Source of the DNA: an uncultured Oscillibacter sp.
Lineage (GTDB): Bacteria > Bacillota > Clostridia > Oscillospirales > Oscillospiraceae
NCBI GenBank assembly: GCA_945868085.1
Contig: CAMBKF010000022.1
Location: 1-32,836, forward strand
DNA: 32,836 nucleotides
Direction: 5' to 3'
The notes beneath the pieces were generated by a model, which was not told where the DNA came from, ran no database searches, and saw only the letters and a list, made by a program, of their open reading frames with translations. Made by a program: the position numbers and the translations under genes. The first letter of the stretch is position 1; each line of letters begins with the position of its first letter. This document shows positions 24,126-30,934 of this stretch, piece after piece.

Positions 24126-25439
24126 TCAGTTCCCGGCAGACCACGCCGTGGAGATCAGATTGAAATGGCTGCTGACCCAGGCGCTGCTGATGCCCAGCGC
24201 TGCACCGTCGTCCGTAATGCGCATGGCGTAGGCCACGTTGGCCCGCTGCATCACCAGCGTCCGGCCGCCCGTTTGGGCGTCCCGCTCCCGTTCCTCGCCG
24301 CTGAGGCTATATAGGTACAGCACCGGTTTGCCGCCCACCTGCAGCGTCACGCAGGTGCCGTTTTCCGTGGTGTCCAGGCGGGTGCCGTTCATATTGCCGT
24401 GCCAGTCGTCGTTGAGCACCAGATACCAGCCGTCCGTCAGGTCGTGGTAGGTGTCCATGACCCAGACGCTGTTGCCCCGGTCGTCAAACCGGTACCAGGC
24501 GAAGAACGCGCCGGTCTGCCGGGTGCCGTTTTTCTCGGGATACGGGATCTCGATGATGCCATCGCTATTGATATCCTGGGGCCGGAGCTGGCTGAAGGGA
24601 TACTGCACCTCCGTAACGCCGGTTTCGGCATCCGCCCCCACATTGATCAGTCGTCCGCCCCGACAGAGCAGGATATTCGTCATGGCGGTGTTGCCCCCGT
24701 TCACGGCAGTAACGAAGGCCGCCGTCTTCTGGCTGTCCAGCTTGCCGCACACAATGCTGCCCCGGTTCAGCTCCGCCGGCGTGCAGCGCAGCTGGCAGGT
24801 GCCGCCCACGCGCATTTCGCCCTCCTGCCAGGTATAGTGTTCGGCCAGGCATCCGCCCTCCGTCTCCGACCGGATGAGCAGCAGGTCAAACCGTCCGTCG
24901 CTGTCCAGATCGTCCACCACATAGCGCAGATAGCCGCTCTGCATCAGCACATTGGCCTGGTTCGGCTTCAGCTCATATACGGCCACGGTCTGCACCTCGG
25001 TGCTGACCCGCCAGCCCACGGCCACCTCCAGCCGTCCGTCTCCGTTGAAATCCCGGAAGGACACGGAGTCGATGGAGGTGCCGCCGGATTCTATGGTGCA
25101 GTATAGGGAGAAGGTGCCTTTCTCCTCCCGGAAAATCAGGATCTTCAGGGGGTTGTCGTCCGCAGTGCGGCGGAAAAACGCCACCGCTTCTTTCTCCCCG
25201 TCGCCGTCCATGTCGATCATCTGCAGGGACTGGATATTATTGCCGCTGGAGGGTGTGATATACTCATAGCCGCTGTCCAGGTAGGAATTGAGGGTGTTGG
25301 CCAGGCCCGTGTATTCCACCGGCACCTGGGGCAGGGTGAACAGATTCTCCGCCGAGGTCTCCAGCGAGCAGCCGCACAGTCCCAGCGCCAGCGCCAAATA
25401 GGCCAGTACGATCAGTATTTTCCTCGCAGAACGTTTCAC
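24126..25439 (-). CDS. Lipoprotein with FG-GAP/VCBS-like repeats, linked to two-component system
   Basis: A 437-aa exported lipoprotein. The hydrophobic signal (8-21) ends in LCGC with Cys24 as the lipid site; the -2 Cys is unusual. At least four Asp-rich repeats fit a beta-propeller of the FG-GAP/VCBS type: DMDGDGEKEAVAFF, DFNGDGRLEVAVGW, DLDSDGRFDLLLI and DINSDGIIEIPYP. The DxDGDGxxE loops resemble calcium sites. GTG start at 25439, with GGGGAGGG 7 nt upstream. It is first in the operon with the response regulator and kinase, so it may be a sensor accessory or an output of that system. No enzyme motif is visible. Confidence 0.85.
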   Translation of the reverse strand: MKRSARKILIVLAYLALALGLCGCSLETSAENLFTLPQVPVEYTGLANTLNSYLDSGYEYITPSSGNNIQSLQMIDMDGDGEKEAVAFFRRTADDNPLKILIFREEKGTFSLYCTIESGGTSIDSVSFRDFNGDGRLEVAVGWRVSTEVQTVAVYELKPNQANVLMQSGYLRYVVDDLDSDGRFDLLLIRSETEGGCLAEHYTWQEGEMRVGGTCQLRCTPAELNRGSIVCGKLDSQKTAAFVTAVNGGNTAMTNILLCRGGRLINVGADAETGVTEVQYPFSQLRPQDINSDGIIEIPYPEKNGTRQTGAFFAWYRFDDRGNSVWVMDTYHDLTDGWYLVLNDDWHGNMNGTRLDTTENGTCVTLQVGGKPVLYLYSLSGEERERDAQTGGRTLVMQRANVAYAMRITDDGAALGISSAWVSSHFNLISTAWSAGN

Positions 25440-25478
25440 GGCTTTTCCCTCCCCGGTTTCGATTTTTATTCAGAGTAT

Positions 25479-25487
25479 ACTATACCA
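25479..25487 (-). promoter_or_regulatory. Extended -10 promoter of the lipoprotein-TCS operon
   Basis: Minus strand TGG-TATAGT (TATAGT at 25484-25479), an extended -10, 40 nt before the GTG. An overlapping TATACT follows. The -35 region is poor, so an activator, perhaps the encoded regulator itself, is possible. Confidence 0.5.
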
Positions 25488-25564
25488 CATTTCTTCCGCC
25501 TTGGGTAGTCCCTGTTTTGCATTTTCTCCGGTGCAAAAAGCGGAGCCCGGCACAAATTTTCCTC

Positions 25565-25593
25565 TTGAAATACGGCGGGAAGTACGCTATAAT
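25565..25593 (+). promoter_or_regulatory. Promoter of tRNA-Leu
   Basis: TTGAAA (25565-25570), 17-nt spacer, TATAAT (25588-25593), 12 nt before the mature tRNA 5' end. Confidence 0.9.
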
Positions 25594-25605
25594 AAGCAGG
25601 CACCT

Positions 25606-25692
25606 GCCGGTGTGATGGAATTGGTAGACGTAGTGGACTCAAAATCCACCGCTGACGACAGCGTGCCGGTTCGAGTCCGGCCACCGGCACCA
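25606..25692 (+). tRNA. tRNA-Leu (anticodon CAA, reads UUG)
   Basis: Acceptor arms GCCGGTG / CACCGGC, discriminator A and an encoded CCA. The anticodon stem TGGA/TCCA encloses the loop CTCAAAA, giving CAA. A long variable arm (GCTG-ACGA-CAGC type) marks the class II Leu tRNA. The T arm GCCGG-TTCGAGT-CCGGC is intact. Length is 84 nt plus CCA. Confidence 0.97.
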
Positions 25693-25694
25693 AA

Positions 25695-25728
25695 AAGGAA
25701 GACACGCTTTTGCGTGTCTTCCTTTTTT
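25695..25728. terminator. Bidirectional terminator between tRNA-Leu and DUF2812 gene
   Basis: 13-bp perfect stem AAGGAAGACACGC / GCGTGTCTTCCTT with loop TTTT, then T residues on the plus strand. On the minus strand a run of T residues (the A run at 25692-25696) follows, so it also serves the convergent gene. Confidence 0.93.
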
Positions 25729-25765
25729 AGCGCATACTCCGCCGCGCAGGCCCCAGGTGGGATGG

Positions 25766-26269
25766 TCACGCCCGCTCTCTTTTCAGTCGGCGGATCAGAC
25801 GGGTGTAGGAAATTCCCAGGCAGGTACACATGGCCGCGTACAGGGCCAGCACCGCGCACAAAATGCCAAACCACCCGCTGACCTTGACCCCCAGCCACAG
25901 AGTTCCCGCAGCCGCCAGCCAGCTGACGGCGCTGCCCCAGGGCATGGGCCGGCGGATCTTCTCGCAGATGGCCAGCTCCTCCTCCGGCGTATAGAGCTGG
26001 AAATCGTGCTCGCTGCGGAAAATAGCCCAAAAGGAGTACCGGGACACAAATTCGATGCCCTCCCCCGCCAGGCGGCGCTTCAGCTCCTCCACCTGGCCGC
26101 CGCTCATGCCCCGCAGGTAGCCTACGCGGAATGTGTACTGATCCGGTTTACACGGCTCAAATGTCCACACACCCTCCACAAGGCCTGTGGCCGCCCAGCC
26201 CTCATGGCACATTTCTGCCATATAGGCCTCATCGGCCCGGTGATTCATGGTGTAGTTGAATTTTTTCAC
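25766..26269 (-). CDS. DUF2812-like membrane protein
   Basis: A 167-aa protein. The N-terminal soluble part (1-105) has the DUF2812 look: starting MKKFNYT, with EAYMAEMCHEGWAATGL, WTFEPCKPDQYTFRVGYL and EFVSRYSFWAIFR. Two hydrophobic helices at about 111-130 and 133-152 are followed by a basic tail RLIRRLKRERA. In Firmicutes such genes often follow a PadR regulator; none is seen here. GTG start at 26269, with GAGGGGG about 9 nt upstream, 15 nt after the upstream hydrolase stop, so the two form an operon. Function unknown. Confidence 0.82.
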   Translation of the reverse strand: MKKFNYTMNHRADEAYMAEMCHEGWAATGLVEGVWTFEPCKPDQYTFRVGYLRGMSGGQVEELKRRLAGEGIEFVSRYSFWAIFRSEHDFQLYTPEEELAICEKIRRPMPWGSAVSWLAAAGTLWLGVKVSGWFGILCAVLALYAAMCTCLGISYTRLIRRLKRERA

Positions 26270-26284
26270 GGGCAGGCCCCCTCA

Positions 26285-27133
26285 TTACCGGCTCAGAAAC
26301 GCCCGGATAGTGCGGATATAGTCCTCCGCCTTCAGCAGCGTCGACAGATGCCCGCCCGAAACGTAGCAGATCTGCGGGCCATGCATAAGGCGGATCAGGT
26401 CCTCCTGCATCTTCCCCGAGAAGAAGTCCTGGTCCGGCAGGATCAGCAGGATCCGCCCGGCCAGCGCCGCGAAATCCGCCTCGGTCACAGGCTTTTGGTT
26501 CATGAGGTCAGCCAGCAGGCCGGAGATATGCACATCCTTTTCCTGCTTATAGTCCCGGAAGATGGTTTCAAACATATCTTTGGCGTAGGCGATCTCCTCC
26601 GCGCTCTCGTTGCGGATATGGCTCAGACTTGCCTTTATCAGCTTTGGCTTCAGCTTTTCGTAGTTGCAGCGCTTCATGTACCAGAGCATGACCGGCGCCA
26701 GGAAGTATTTCTTCTTCAGGCTTTTCAGGGTATCGGCGTCCATGCCGCCGGTGGAAATGAGGATCAGTCCGCCCGCTTCCCCCGGATATTTCTGCACATA
26801 GATCTGCGCCACCATGCCGCCGTCGCTGGCACCCACAAAGATGGGCTTCTGAATGCCCAGTTCCTGAAAAAACGCGTGCATCCCCTCTACAAGGGCCTGG
26901 TTGGTGCGCAGCTGCTGGGGATAGTCAAACAGCAGCACCCGGCACTCCCCGGCCAGCCCGTCCACATAGTCCATCCACATTTCCAGCGTGTTCATGCCGC
27001 CGTTCAGGAATACCAGGGTCTTTCCGCCCTCTTTTTCCCCCAGAACATAGCGAAACTGTGCGCCGCCGACGATCACGGTCCGGCACGGATGCGCCGCCGA
27101 AAACGCTTTCACTTTTTCCGAATACAGTCTCAT
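26285..27133 (-). CDS. Alpha/beta hydrolase-fold protein
   Basis: A 282-aa cytoplasmic alpha/beta hydrolase. The oxyanion region is VFLNGGMNTLEMW (41-53). The nucleophile elbow is GASDGG, matching G-x-S-x-G with Ser as nucleophile. The acid is probably in LILPDQDFFSG and the base His in SGGHLSTLL near the C-terminus, so the triad looks complete. The cap (about residues 135-200) is basic and helical. The substrate cannot be told. GGAGG lies 6 nt before the ATG. First gene of a two-gene operon with the DUF2812 protein. Confidence 0.85.
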   Translation of the reverse strand: MRLYSEKVKAFSAAHPCRTVIVGGAQFRYVLGEKEGGKTLVFLNGGMNTLEMWMDYVDGLAGECRVLLFDYPQQLRTNQALVEGMHAFFQELGIQKPIFVGASDGGMVAQIYVQKYPGEAGGLILISTGGMDADTLKSLKKKYFLAPVMLWYMKRCNYEKLKPKLIKASLSHIRNESAEEIAYAKDMFETIFRDYKQEKDVHISGLLADLMNQKPVTEADFAALAGRILLILPDQDFFSGKMQEDLIRLMHGPQICYVSGGHLSTLLKAEDYIRTIRAFLSR

Positions 27134-27234
27134 GGTTTTCCTCCTTTATGTCCGCCGGGCTGCGCCCGGGCAAAATCGCCAAAATTTTCCGGCCAAGAAC
27201 TCAGTTAGAGCAGGCTAACTTTCACTTTGAGGTC

Positions 27235-27263
27235 ATTATATCATCGCTCCCGGGCAAACACAA
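27235..27263 (-). promoter_or_regulatory. Promoter of the hydrolase-DUF2812 operon
   Basis: Minus strand: TTGTGT (27263-27258), 17-nt spacer, TATAAT (27240-27235). The leader is about 95 nt. The 320-bp gap 27134-27453 otherwise holds the EamA promoter and hairpin; I see no gene in it. Confidence 0.7.
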
Positions 27264-27364
27264 TATAATTCTCAAATTTGAGCAGAAAAACCTCTCATCC
27301 GGGCGGATGTGTCCCGGTATAGTGCGCCTGGCCTGTATAGGGCCGGCAAAAACCGACATTTTCC

Positions 27365-27393
27365 TTGCGCCCGGAGTGGGATTGGTATAAAAT
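27365..27393 (+). promoter_or_regulatory. Probable promoter of EamA transporter gene
   Basis: TTGCGC (27365-27370), 17-nt spacer, TAAAAT (27388-27393). The predicted start lies at the foot of the hairpin that follows. Confidence 0.5.
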
Positions 27394-27398
27394 AAAAT

Positions 27399-27424
27399 GG
27401 GAAGGCGGGCCGCCCCGCCTTCCC
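27399..27424 (+). terminator. Strong hairpin in EamA 5' leader (attenuator-like or terminator)
   Basis: 11-bp perfect stem GGGAAGGCGGG / CCCGCCTTCCC around CCGC, followed by TTTATC on the plus strand and ATTTTATTTTA on the minus strand. It lies 29 nt before the ATG. It could stop transcripts in either direction or stabilise the mRNA 5' end. Confidence 0.55.
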
Positions 27425-27453
27425 TTTATCTATGATCGCAGGAGGATCCTCCC

Positions 27454-28338
27454 ATGACGCCGCAAAGAAAAGCCGATCTGCTGCTGGTGCTGGTCACCGG
27501 CTTCTGGGGCTGCTCATACTATCTGTCCGACCTGGCCCTGGCGGAGATGCCGCCCTTCGCCCTGTGCGCGTTCCGGTTTCTGCTGGCCTTCGTGTTGCTG
27601 GGGGTCGTGCTGTTTCCCAAGCTGCGGCATGTAAGCCGCAAGACCCTGCTGTGGGCCATCCCGGCGGGCCTGTCGCTGACGCTCACCTACATCGGCGCCA
27701 CCGTGGGCCTGCTGTATACCTCCATCTCCAACGCCGGGTTCATCTGCTCGCTGCCGGTGGTCACCACGCCCATTCTGAGCTTTTTGGTCTACCGGAAAAA
27801 GCCGGAGCGGCGGATGCTGCTGTGCCTGCTGCTGTGCGCGGTGGGCCTGGCGCTGCTGACCCTGGGCAATGATTTCCGCCCCGCGCCGGGGGACCTCATC
27901 TGCCTGCTGTGCGCCCTGGGCTACGGCATCAACCTGCTGGTGGTGGAGCACGCGGTGCGCCTGCCGGAGGTGGACGCCCTTCACCTGGGCGTGTTCCAGC
28001 AGTTGGTCACAGGCATGGCCATGCTGGTGCTGTCCGTATTGTTCGAGACGCCCTGCCTGCCCCAGTCGGCCACCGGCTGGGCCAGCGCCCTGTTCCTGTC
28101 CATCTTCTGCACGGGCATCGCCTTCGCCATCACCGCCGTGCAGCAAAAGCACACCTCCGCCGTCCATGTGGGGCTGATCTTCACATTGGAGCCGCTGTTT
28201 TCCGCCATTGTGGCCTTCTTCTTCGCCGGGGAGCGGCTCACGGTCCGGGGCTATATAGGCGCGGCGCTGATGATGCTCTCGCTGGTGGCTATGGAGGGCG
28301 GCCTGTCCCTGGGCAGAAAGAAAAAATCGGCCGAATAA
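27454..28338 (+). CDS. EamA/DMT-family transporter
   Basis: A 294-aa inner-membrane protein of the drug/metabolite transporter superfamily, with two EamA repeats and about ten membrane helices. ALCAFRFLLAFVLLG in the first half and GLIFTLEPLFSAIVAFFFAGERLTVRGYIGAALMMLSLVAM in the second are family hallmarks; the latter matches the conserved EP(x)AA-like region. It may export amino acids or metabolites; the substrate is not deducible. GGAGG lies 8 nt before the ATG, inside a 12-bp palindrome GGAGGATCCTCC that could mask it. Confidence 0.92.
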   Translation: MTPQRKADLLLVLVTGFWGCSYYLSDLALAEMPPFALCAFRFLLAFVLLGVVLFPKLRHVSRKTLLWAIPAGLSLTLTYIGATVGLLYTSISNAGFICSLPVVTTPILSFLVYRKKPERRMLLCLLLCAVGLALLTLGNDFRPAPGDLICLLCALGYGINLLVVEHAVRLPEVDALHLGVFQQLVTGMAMLVLSVLFETPCLPQSATGWASALFLSIFCTGIAFAITAVQQKHTSAVHVGLIFTLEPLFSAIVAFFFAGERLTVRGYIGAALMMLSLVAMEGGLSLGRKKKSAE

Positions 28339-28358
28339 ATAATAAAGTTCCAAATCCA

Positions 28359-28391
28359 AGCGCCGCTCCGGGCCTGACCCGGGGCGGCGCT
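28359..28391 (+). terminator. GC-rich hairpin after EamA gene
   Basis: 14-bp stem AGCGCCGCTCCGGG / CCCGGGGCGGCGCT with one wobble and loop CCTGA, 20 nt after the stop. T-rich but interrupted sequence (CTTTGTTTC) follows. Confidence 0.6.
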
Positions 28392-28403
28392 CTGTACTTT
28401 GTT

Positions 28404-28432
28404 TCGGAAAATCCTCCGGTTTTTCCCGACAG
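28404..28432. repeat. Degenerate R2 fragment
   Basis: CGGAAAATCC-TCC-GGTTTTTCCCGACAG resembles the GTCGGAAAAACCC / GGGTTTTTCCGAC hairpin of R2 with imperfect pairing. It lies between the EamA terminator and the metallophosphoesterase stop. Confidence 0.45.
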
Positions 28433-28435
28433 TCC

Positions 28436-29053
28436 TTACGGCTTCGGCGGAATGGGCCGGAAATCGGGCCTGGGCGGCAGCCAGCCCTCGGTGCCCCGCT
28501 TTATGCGCGGCGGAGGCGGGATCCACTCGTCCAGCTCCCCGGCATAGTAGGCCCGGTTGTTTTCGATGAGCTGCGGGAGGGTCACCGGCCGGTAAAAATT
28601 CACATCCACCCCGGCGTTGAGCACCTTGGGGAGCTGACGGAGCATCTGAAACTCCTCCCCCCGTCCGTGGTGCAGGTGGCCGTGGATCATGTACCCCCGC
28701 TTGCGGTATATAATGGGATAGTGGCATAGAATAATGTGGCTGTCGCCGTCGTCGATCTCGCTGAAGTCCGTGACGGTCTCAAAGCAGTCGTACAGCCGCC
28801 CGGCGTCCTCAAAGCCCGTGTCGTGGTTGCCGCGGATGAGATGCTTGCGGCCCCGGAGCTGCCTGAGGGCGTCCAGGGGCACATAGCCGCCGTTATAGCC
28901 CACGTCCCCCACCACATACACCGTGTCCTCCTCCGTCACGGTCTCGTTCCAGCCGCGGATAAGGGCCGCGTCCATCTCCTCCACGCTGGCAAAGGGACGG
29001 CCCGGCAGCAACGGGGCATAGTGAAAGTGCAGGTCGGCGGTGTAGTAGATCAC
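28436..29053 (-). CDS. Calcineurin-like metallophosphoesterase
   Basis: A 205-aa cytoplasmic phosphoesterase. All metal-binding blocks are present: DLHFHY (Asp7, His9), GDVGYNG (Asp50), GNHD (Asn76, His77), CHYP and GHLHHG. Closest in feel to the small YfcE/YkuE-type or prophage-type phosphoesterases; the substrate is unknown. GTG start at 29053, with GGGAGG about 9 nt upstream. The C-terminal 30 residues are Pro/Arg-rich (PPPPRIKRG, PPRPDFRPIPPKP) and probably disordered. Monocistronic, divergent from the Trp T-box. Confidence 0.93.
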   Translation of the reverse strand: MIYYTADLHFHYAPLLPGRPFASVEEMDAALIRGWNETVTEEDTVYVVGDVGYNGGYVPLDALRQLRGRKHLIRGNHDTGFEDAGRLYDCFETVTDFSEIDDGDSHIILCHYPIIYRKRGYMIHGHLHHGRGEEFQMLRQLPKVLNAGVDVNFYRPVTLPQLIENNRAYYAGELDEWIPPPPRIKRGTEGWLPPRPDFRPIPPKP

Positions 29054-29085
29054 AGTGTTTTCCTCCCGGTCATCAAGCTGGTGCT

Positions 29086-29114
29086 ATTGTAACACTCCAC
29101 AGAACGCAAGTCAA
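29086..29114 (-). promoter_or_regulatory. Promoter of the metallophosphoesterase gene
   Basis: Minus strand: TTGACT (29114-29109), 17-nt spacer, TACAAT (29091-29086), 32 nt before the GTG. It diverges from the T-box promoter with about 40 bp between -35 boxes. Confidence 0.85.
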
Positions 29115-29155
29115 AGCCCCCGTGCTTTTTCGTCAATATTTTTCCCGGACAGCCC

Positions 29156-29184
29156 TTGACAAGCGCCGCAAATGCAGTTATAAT
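29156..29184 (+). promoter_or_regulatory. Promoter of the Trp T-box/transporter operon
   Basis: TTGACA (29156-29161), 17-nt spacer, TATAAT (29179-29184). Exact consensus; transcription should begin near 29191. Confidence 0.95.
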
Positions 29185-29190
29185 GCCGTT

Positions 29191-29477
29191 AATTTCAAAA
29201 GTTAAACCTGTGAGGAAGAAAAGTAGCACAGCACAGGGTATCCCAAGAGAGTTCCGGGTGGTGAGATCGGAGCGGTGCGCGGCAGTGTGAATGGCCTTCC
29301 GAGGGCGGCTTGAACAGGAAGTTTTTCCTAAGTAGGGTCCGACGGGAACCCTCCCGTTATCCGTGGGGTACGCATGGTGGTGCGTAAAAGCGAGTGGGCA
29401 TCGCAAGATGTCAATTTGGGTGGTATCGCAGAAGCAAAGGCTTTTGTCCCATGTGGGGCAAGGGTCTTTTTTGTTTT
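29191..29477 (+). promoter_or_regulatory. T-box leader, tryptophan-responsive
   Basis: Stem I feature AAGAGAG at 29245-29251. Specifier context GTGAA-TGG-CCTTCCGAG places the Trp codon TGG at 29292-29294. The T-box core TGGGTGGTATCGCAG lies at 29417-29431. A terminator stem of about 12 bp, GGCTTTTGTCCC / GGGGCAAGGGTC (29439-29450 with 29455-29466, with wobbles), is followed by a T-rich run to 29477. Uncharged tRNA-Trp should allow read-through into the transporter genes. The specifier is assigned by loop context; Trp T-boxes before trpXYZ-type transporters are known in Firmicutes. Confidence 0.93.
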
Positions 29478-29553
29478 TAAAATCCAGGCCGCCGGCAACG
29501 GCCCCTCCATCCGCCGCCCGAAAACCTATATCAAATTTTGGAGGTAACAAAAA

Positions 29554-30621
29554 ATGAAAAAGAACATCGTAAAGCGTATGCTGGCCCTGGCCCTGGCCGC
29601 CCTGCTGGCCCTGTCCCTGTTCGCCTGCGGCAAAAAGACGGATAACAATTCCGGCAGCACATCCGGTACCACGACCTATAAAGTCGGCATCTGCAACTAT
29701 GTGGATGACGCATCCCTGAATCAGATCGTTTCCAATATCGAGTCCCAGCTCAAGGCCATCGGCCAGGAGAAGGGCGTCGCCTTCGACATCAAGTATGACA
29801 ACTGCAACGCCGATTCCGCCGTGCTGAATCAGATCATCGCCAACTTCATGGCTGACAAGGTGGACCTGATGATCGGCGTTGCCACCCCCGTGGCCGTAGC
29901 CATGCAGGCCGCCACCGAGGGCACCGACATCCCCGTGGTCTTCGCCGCCGTGTCCGATCCCGTAGGCGCCGGCCTGGTGGAGAGCCTGGAGGCCCCCGGT
30001 GCCAACATCACCGGCACCTCCGACTACCTGGATACCGACTCCGTGCTGGATCTGATCTTCGCCGCCAACCCCGATGCCAAGAATATCGCCCTGCTGTATG
30101 ACCAGGGTCAGGACTCCTCCACCACCCCCATCAAGAACGCCAAGGCGAACCTGGATAAGAAGGGTGTGGCCTATAAGGATTACAACGGCACCACCACCGA
30201 TGAGATCAGCCTGGCCGTAAACAGCCTTATCGCTGACAAGGTCGACGCCGTGTTCACCCCCACCGACAACACCGTGATGACCGCCGAGCTGGCTATCTAT
30301 GAGACCCTGGCCAAGGCCGGCATCCCCCACTACACCGGCGCTGACTCCTTCGCCCTGAACGGCGCATTCCTGGGCTACGGCGTGGACTACGCCAACCTGG
30401 GCGTGGAGACCGCCAATATGGTCGCCGGCATCCTCCTGGACGGCAACAAGCCCGCCACCACCGCCGTGCTGACCTTCGACAACGGCACCGCCACTATCAA
30501 CACCGATGTCTGCCAGGAGCTGGGCCTGAACTATGATGAGCTGGCCAAGACCTTCGCCCCCCTGTGCACCAAGGTCCAGTCCATTGTCACCGCCGAGAGC
30601 TTCGACGACGTGAATAAATAA
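29554..30621 (+). CDS. trpX: ABC transporter substrate-binding lipoprotein, probable tryptophan-binding TrpX
   Basis: A 355-aa exported lipoprotein with the lipobox LFAC (Cys25) after a 24-residue signal. The mature part has the two-lobed fold of the ABC_sub_bind (DUF534) family: TYKVGICNYVDDASLN, VDLMIGVATPVAVAMQAAT, IPVVFAAVSDPVGAGLV, and VFTPTDNTVMTA, a hallmark of the family. Known relatives bind tryptophan or tyrosine. GGAGG lies 9 nt before the ATG. The Trp-codon T-box directly upstream is the main evidence for tryptophan. Its mRNA end carries a strong hairpin before a 313-bp gap to the permease. Confidence 0.88.
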   Translation: MKKNIVKRMLALALAALLALSLFACGKKTDNNSGSTSGTTTYKVGICNYVDDASLNQIVSNIESQLKAIGQEKGVAFDIKYDNCNADSAVLNQIIANFMADKVDLMIGVATPVAVAMQAATEGTDIPVVFAAVSDPVGAGLVESLEAPGANITGTSDYLDTDSVLDLIFAANPDAKNIALLYDQGQDSSTTPIKNAKANLDKKGVAYKDYNGTTTDEISLAVNSLIADKVDAVFTPTDNTVMTAELAIYETLAKAGIPHYTGADSFALNGAFLGYGVDYANLGVETANMVAGILLDGNKPATTAVLTFDNGTATINTDVCQELGLNYDELAKTFAPLCTKVQSIVTAESFDDVNK

Positions 30622-30638
30622 GAAGCCAAATATCCATC

Positions 30639-30667
30639 AGCAGGGCGGGGCACAACCCCGCCCTGCT
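30639..30667 (+). terminator. Intercistronic hairpin after substrate-binding gene
   Basis: 12-bp perfect stem AGCAGGGCGGGG / CCCCGCCCTGCT around CACAA, 18 nt after the stop. No T run follows, so it is more likely an mRNA-stabilising or partial-attenuation hairpin that keeps the binding protein in excess over the permease. Confidence 0.6.
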
Positions 30668-30694
30668 AATGGGCAAAGGTTCCCATGTTCTTTC

Positions 30695-30714
30695 GTAGGG
30701 GCCGATGGCCCTGT
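30695..30714. repeat. GTAGGGG-type repeat fragment
   Basis: GTAGGGGCC followed by the short GGCC-AT-GGCC-like inverted sequence (GGGGCCGATGGCCCT), directly before the R1 repeat. Confidence 0.5.
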
Positions 30715-30718
30715 TGCG

Positions 30719-30827
30719 GTGCCCAAAATTTCCGCGCTGCCTTACGGCGGACGCTTGAAATTTTGACCGCGGCCACTCGCTCATCTCGCTTCTTCTGCCA
30801 CTGGCAGCGCTCGATTCGCTCCCCACA
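30719..30827. repeat. R1 109-bp dispersed repeat, copy 2
   Basis: Same orientation on the plus strand as 15122-15230 and about 90% identical with no gaps. The arms AAAATTTC/GAAATTTT and the CTGCC-ACT-GGCAG hairpin are kept. It fills most of the 313-bp gap (30622-30934) between the binding-protein and permease genes. The following TGTCATTGCGAGG (about 30857-30870) resembles further repeat tail. No gene seen. Confidence 0.85.
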
Positions 30828-30934
30828 TCGGCCCATCCCACCGCATTTCTTGTAATGTGTCATTGCGAGGGCGCACCACGCCCGTGGCAATCTGTACCCC
30901 TCCCCCGCAAATCCCAATTAAAGGAGAACCTCCC

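Noticed and set aside
25606..25692. tRNA-Leu as an integration site for a mobile element
   Set aside because: No integrase, no second copy of the tRNA 3' end and only ordinary genes follow.
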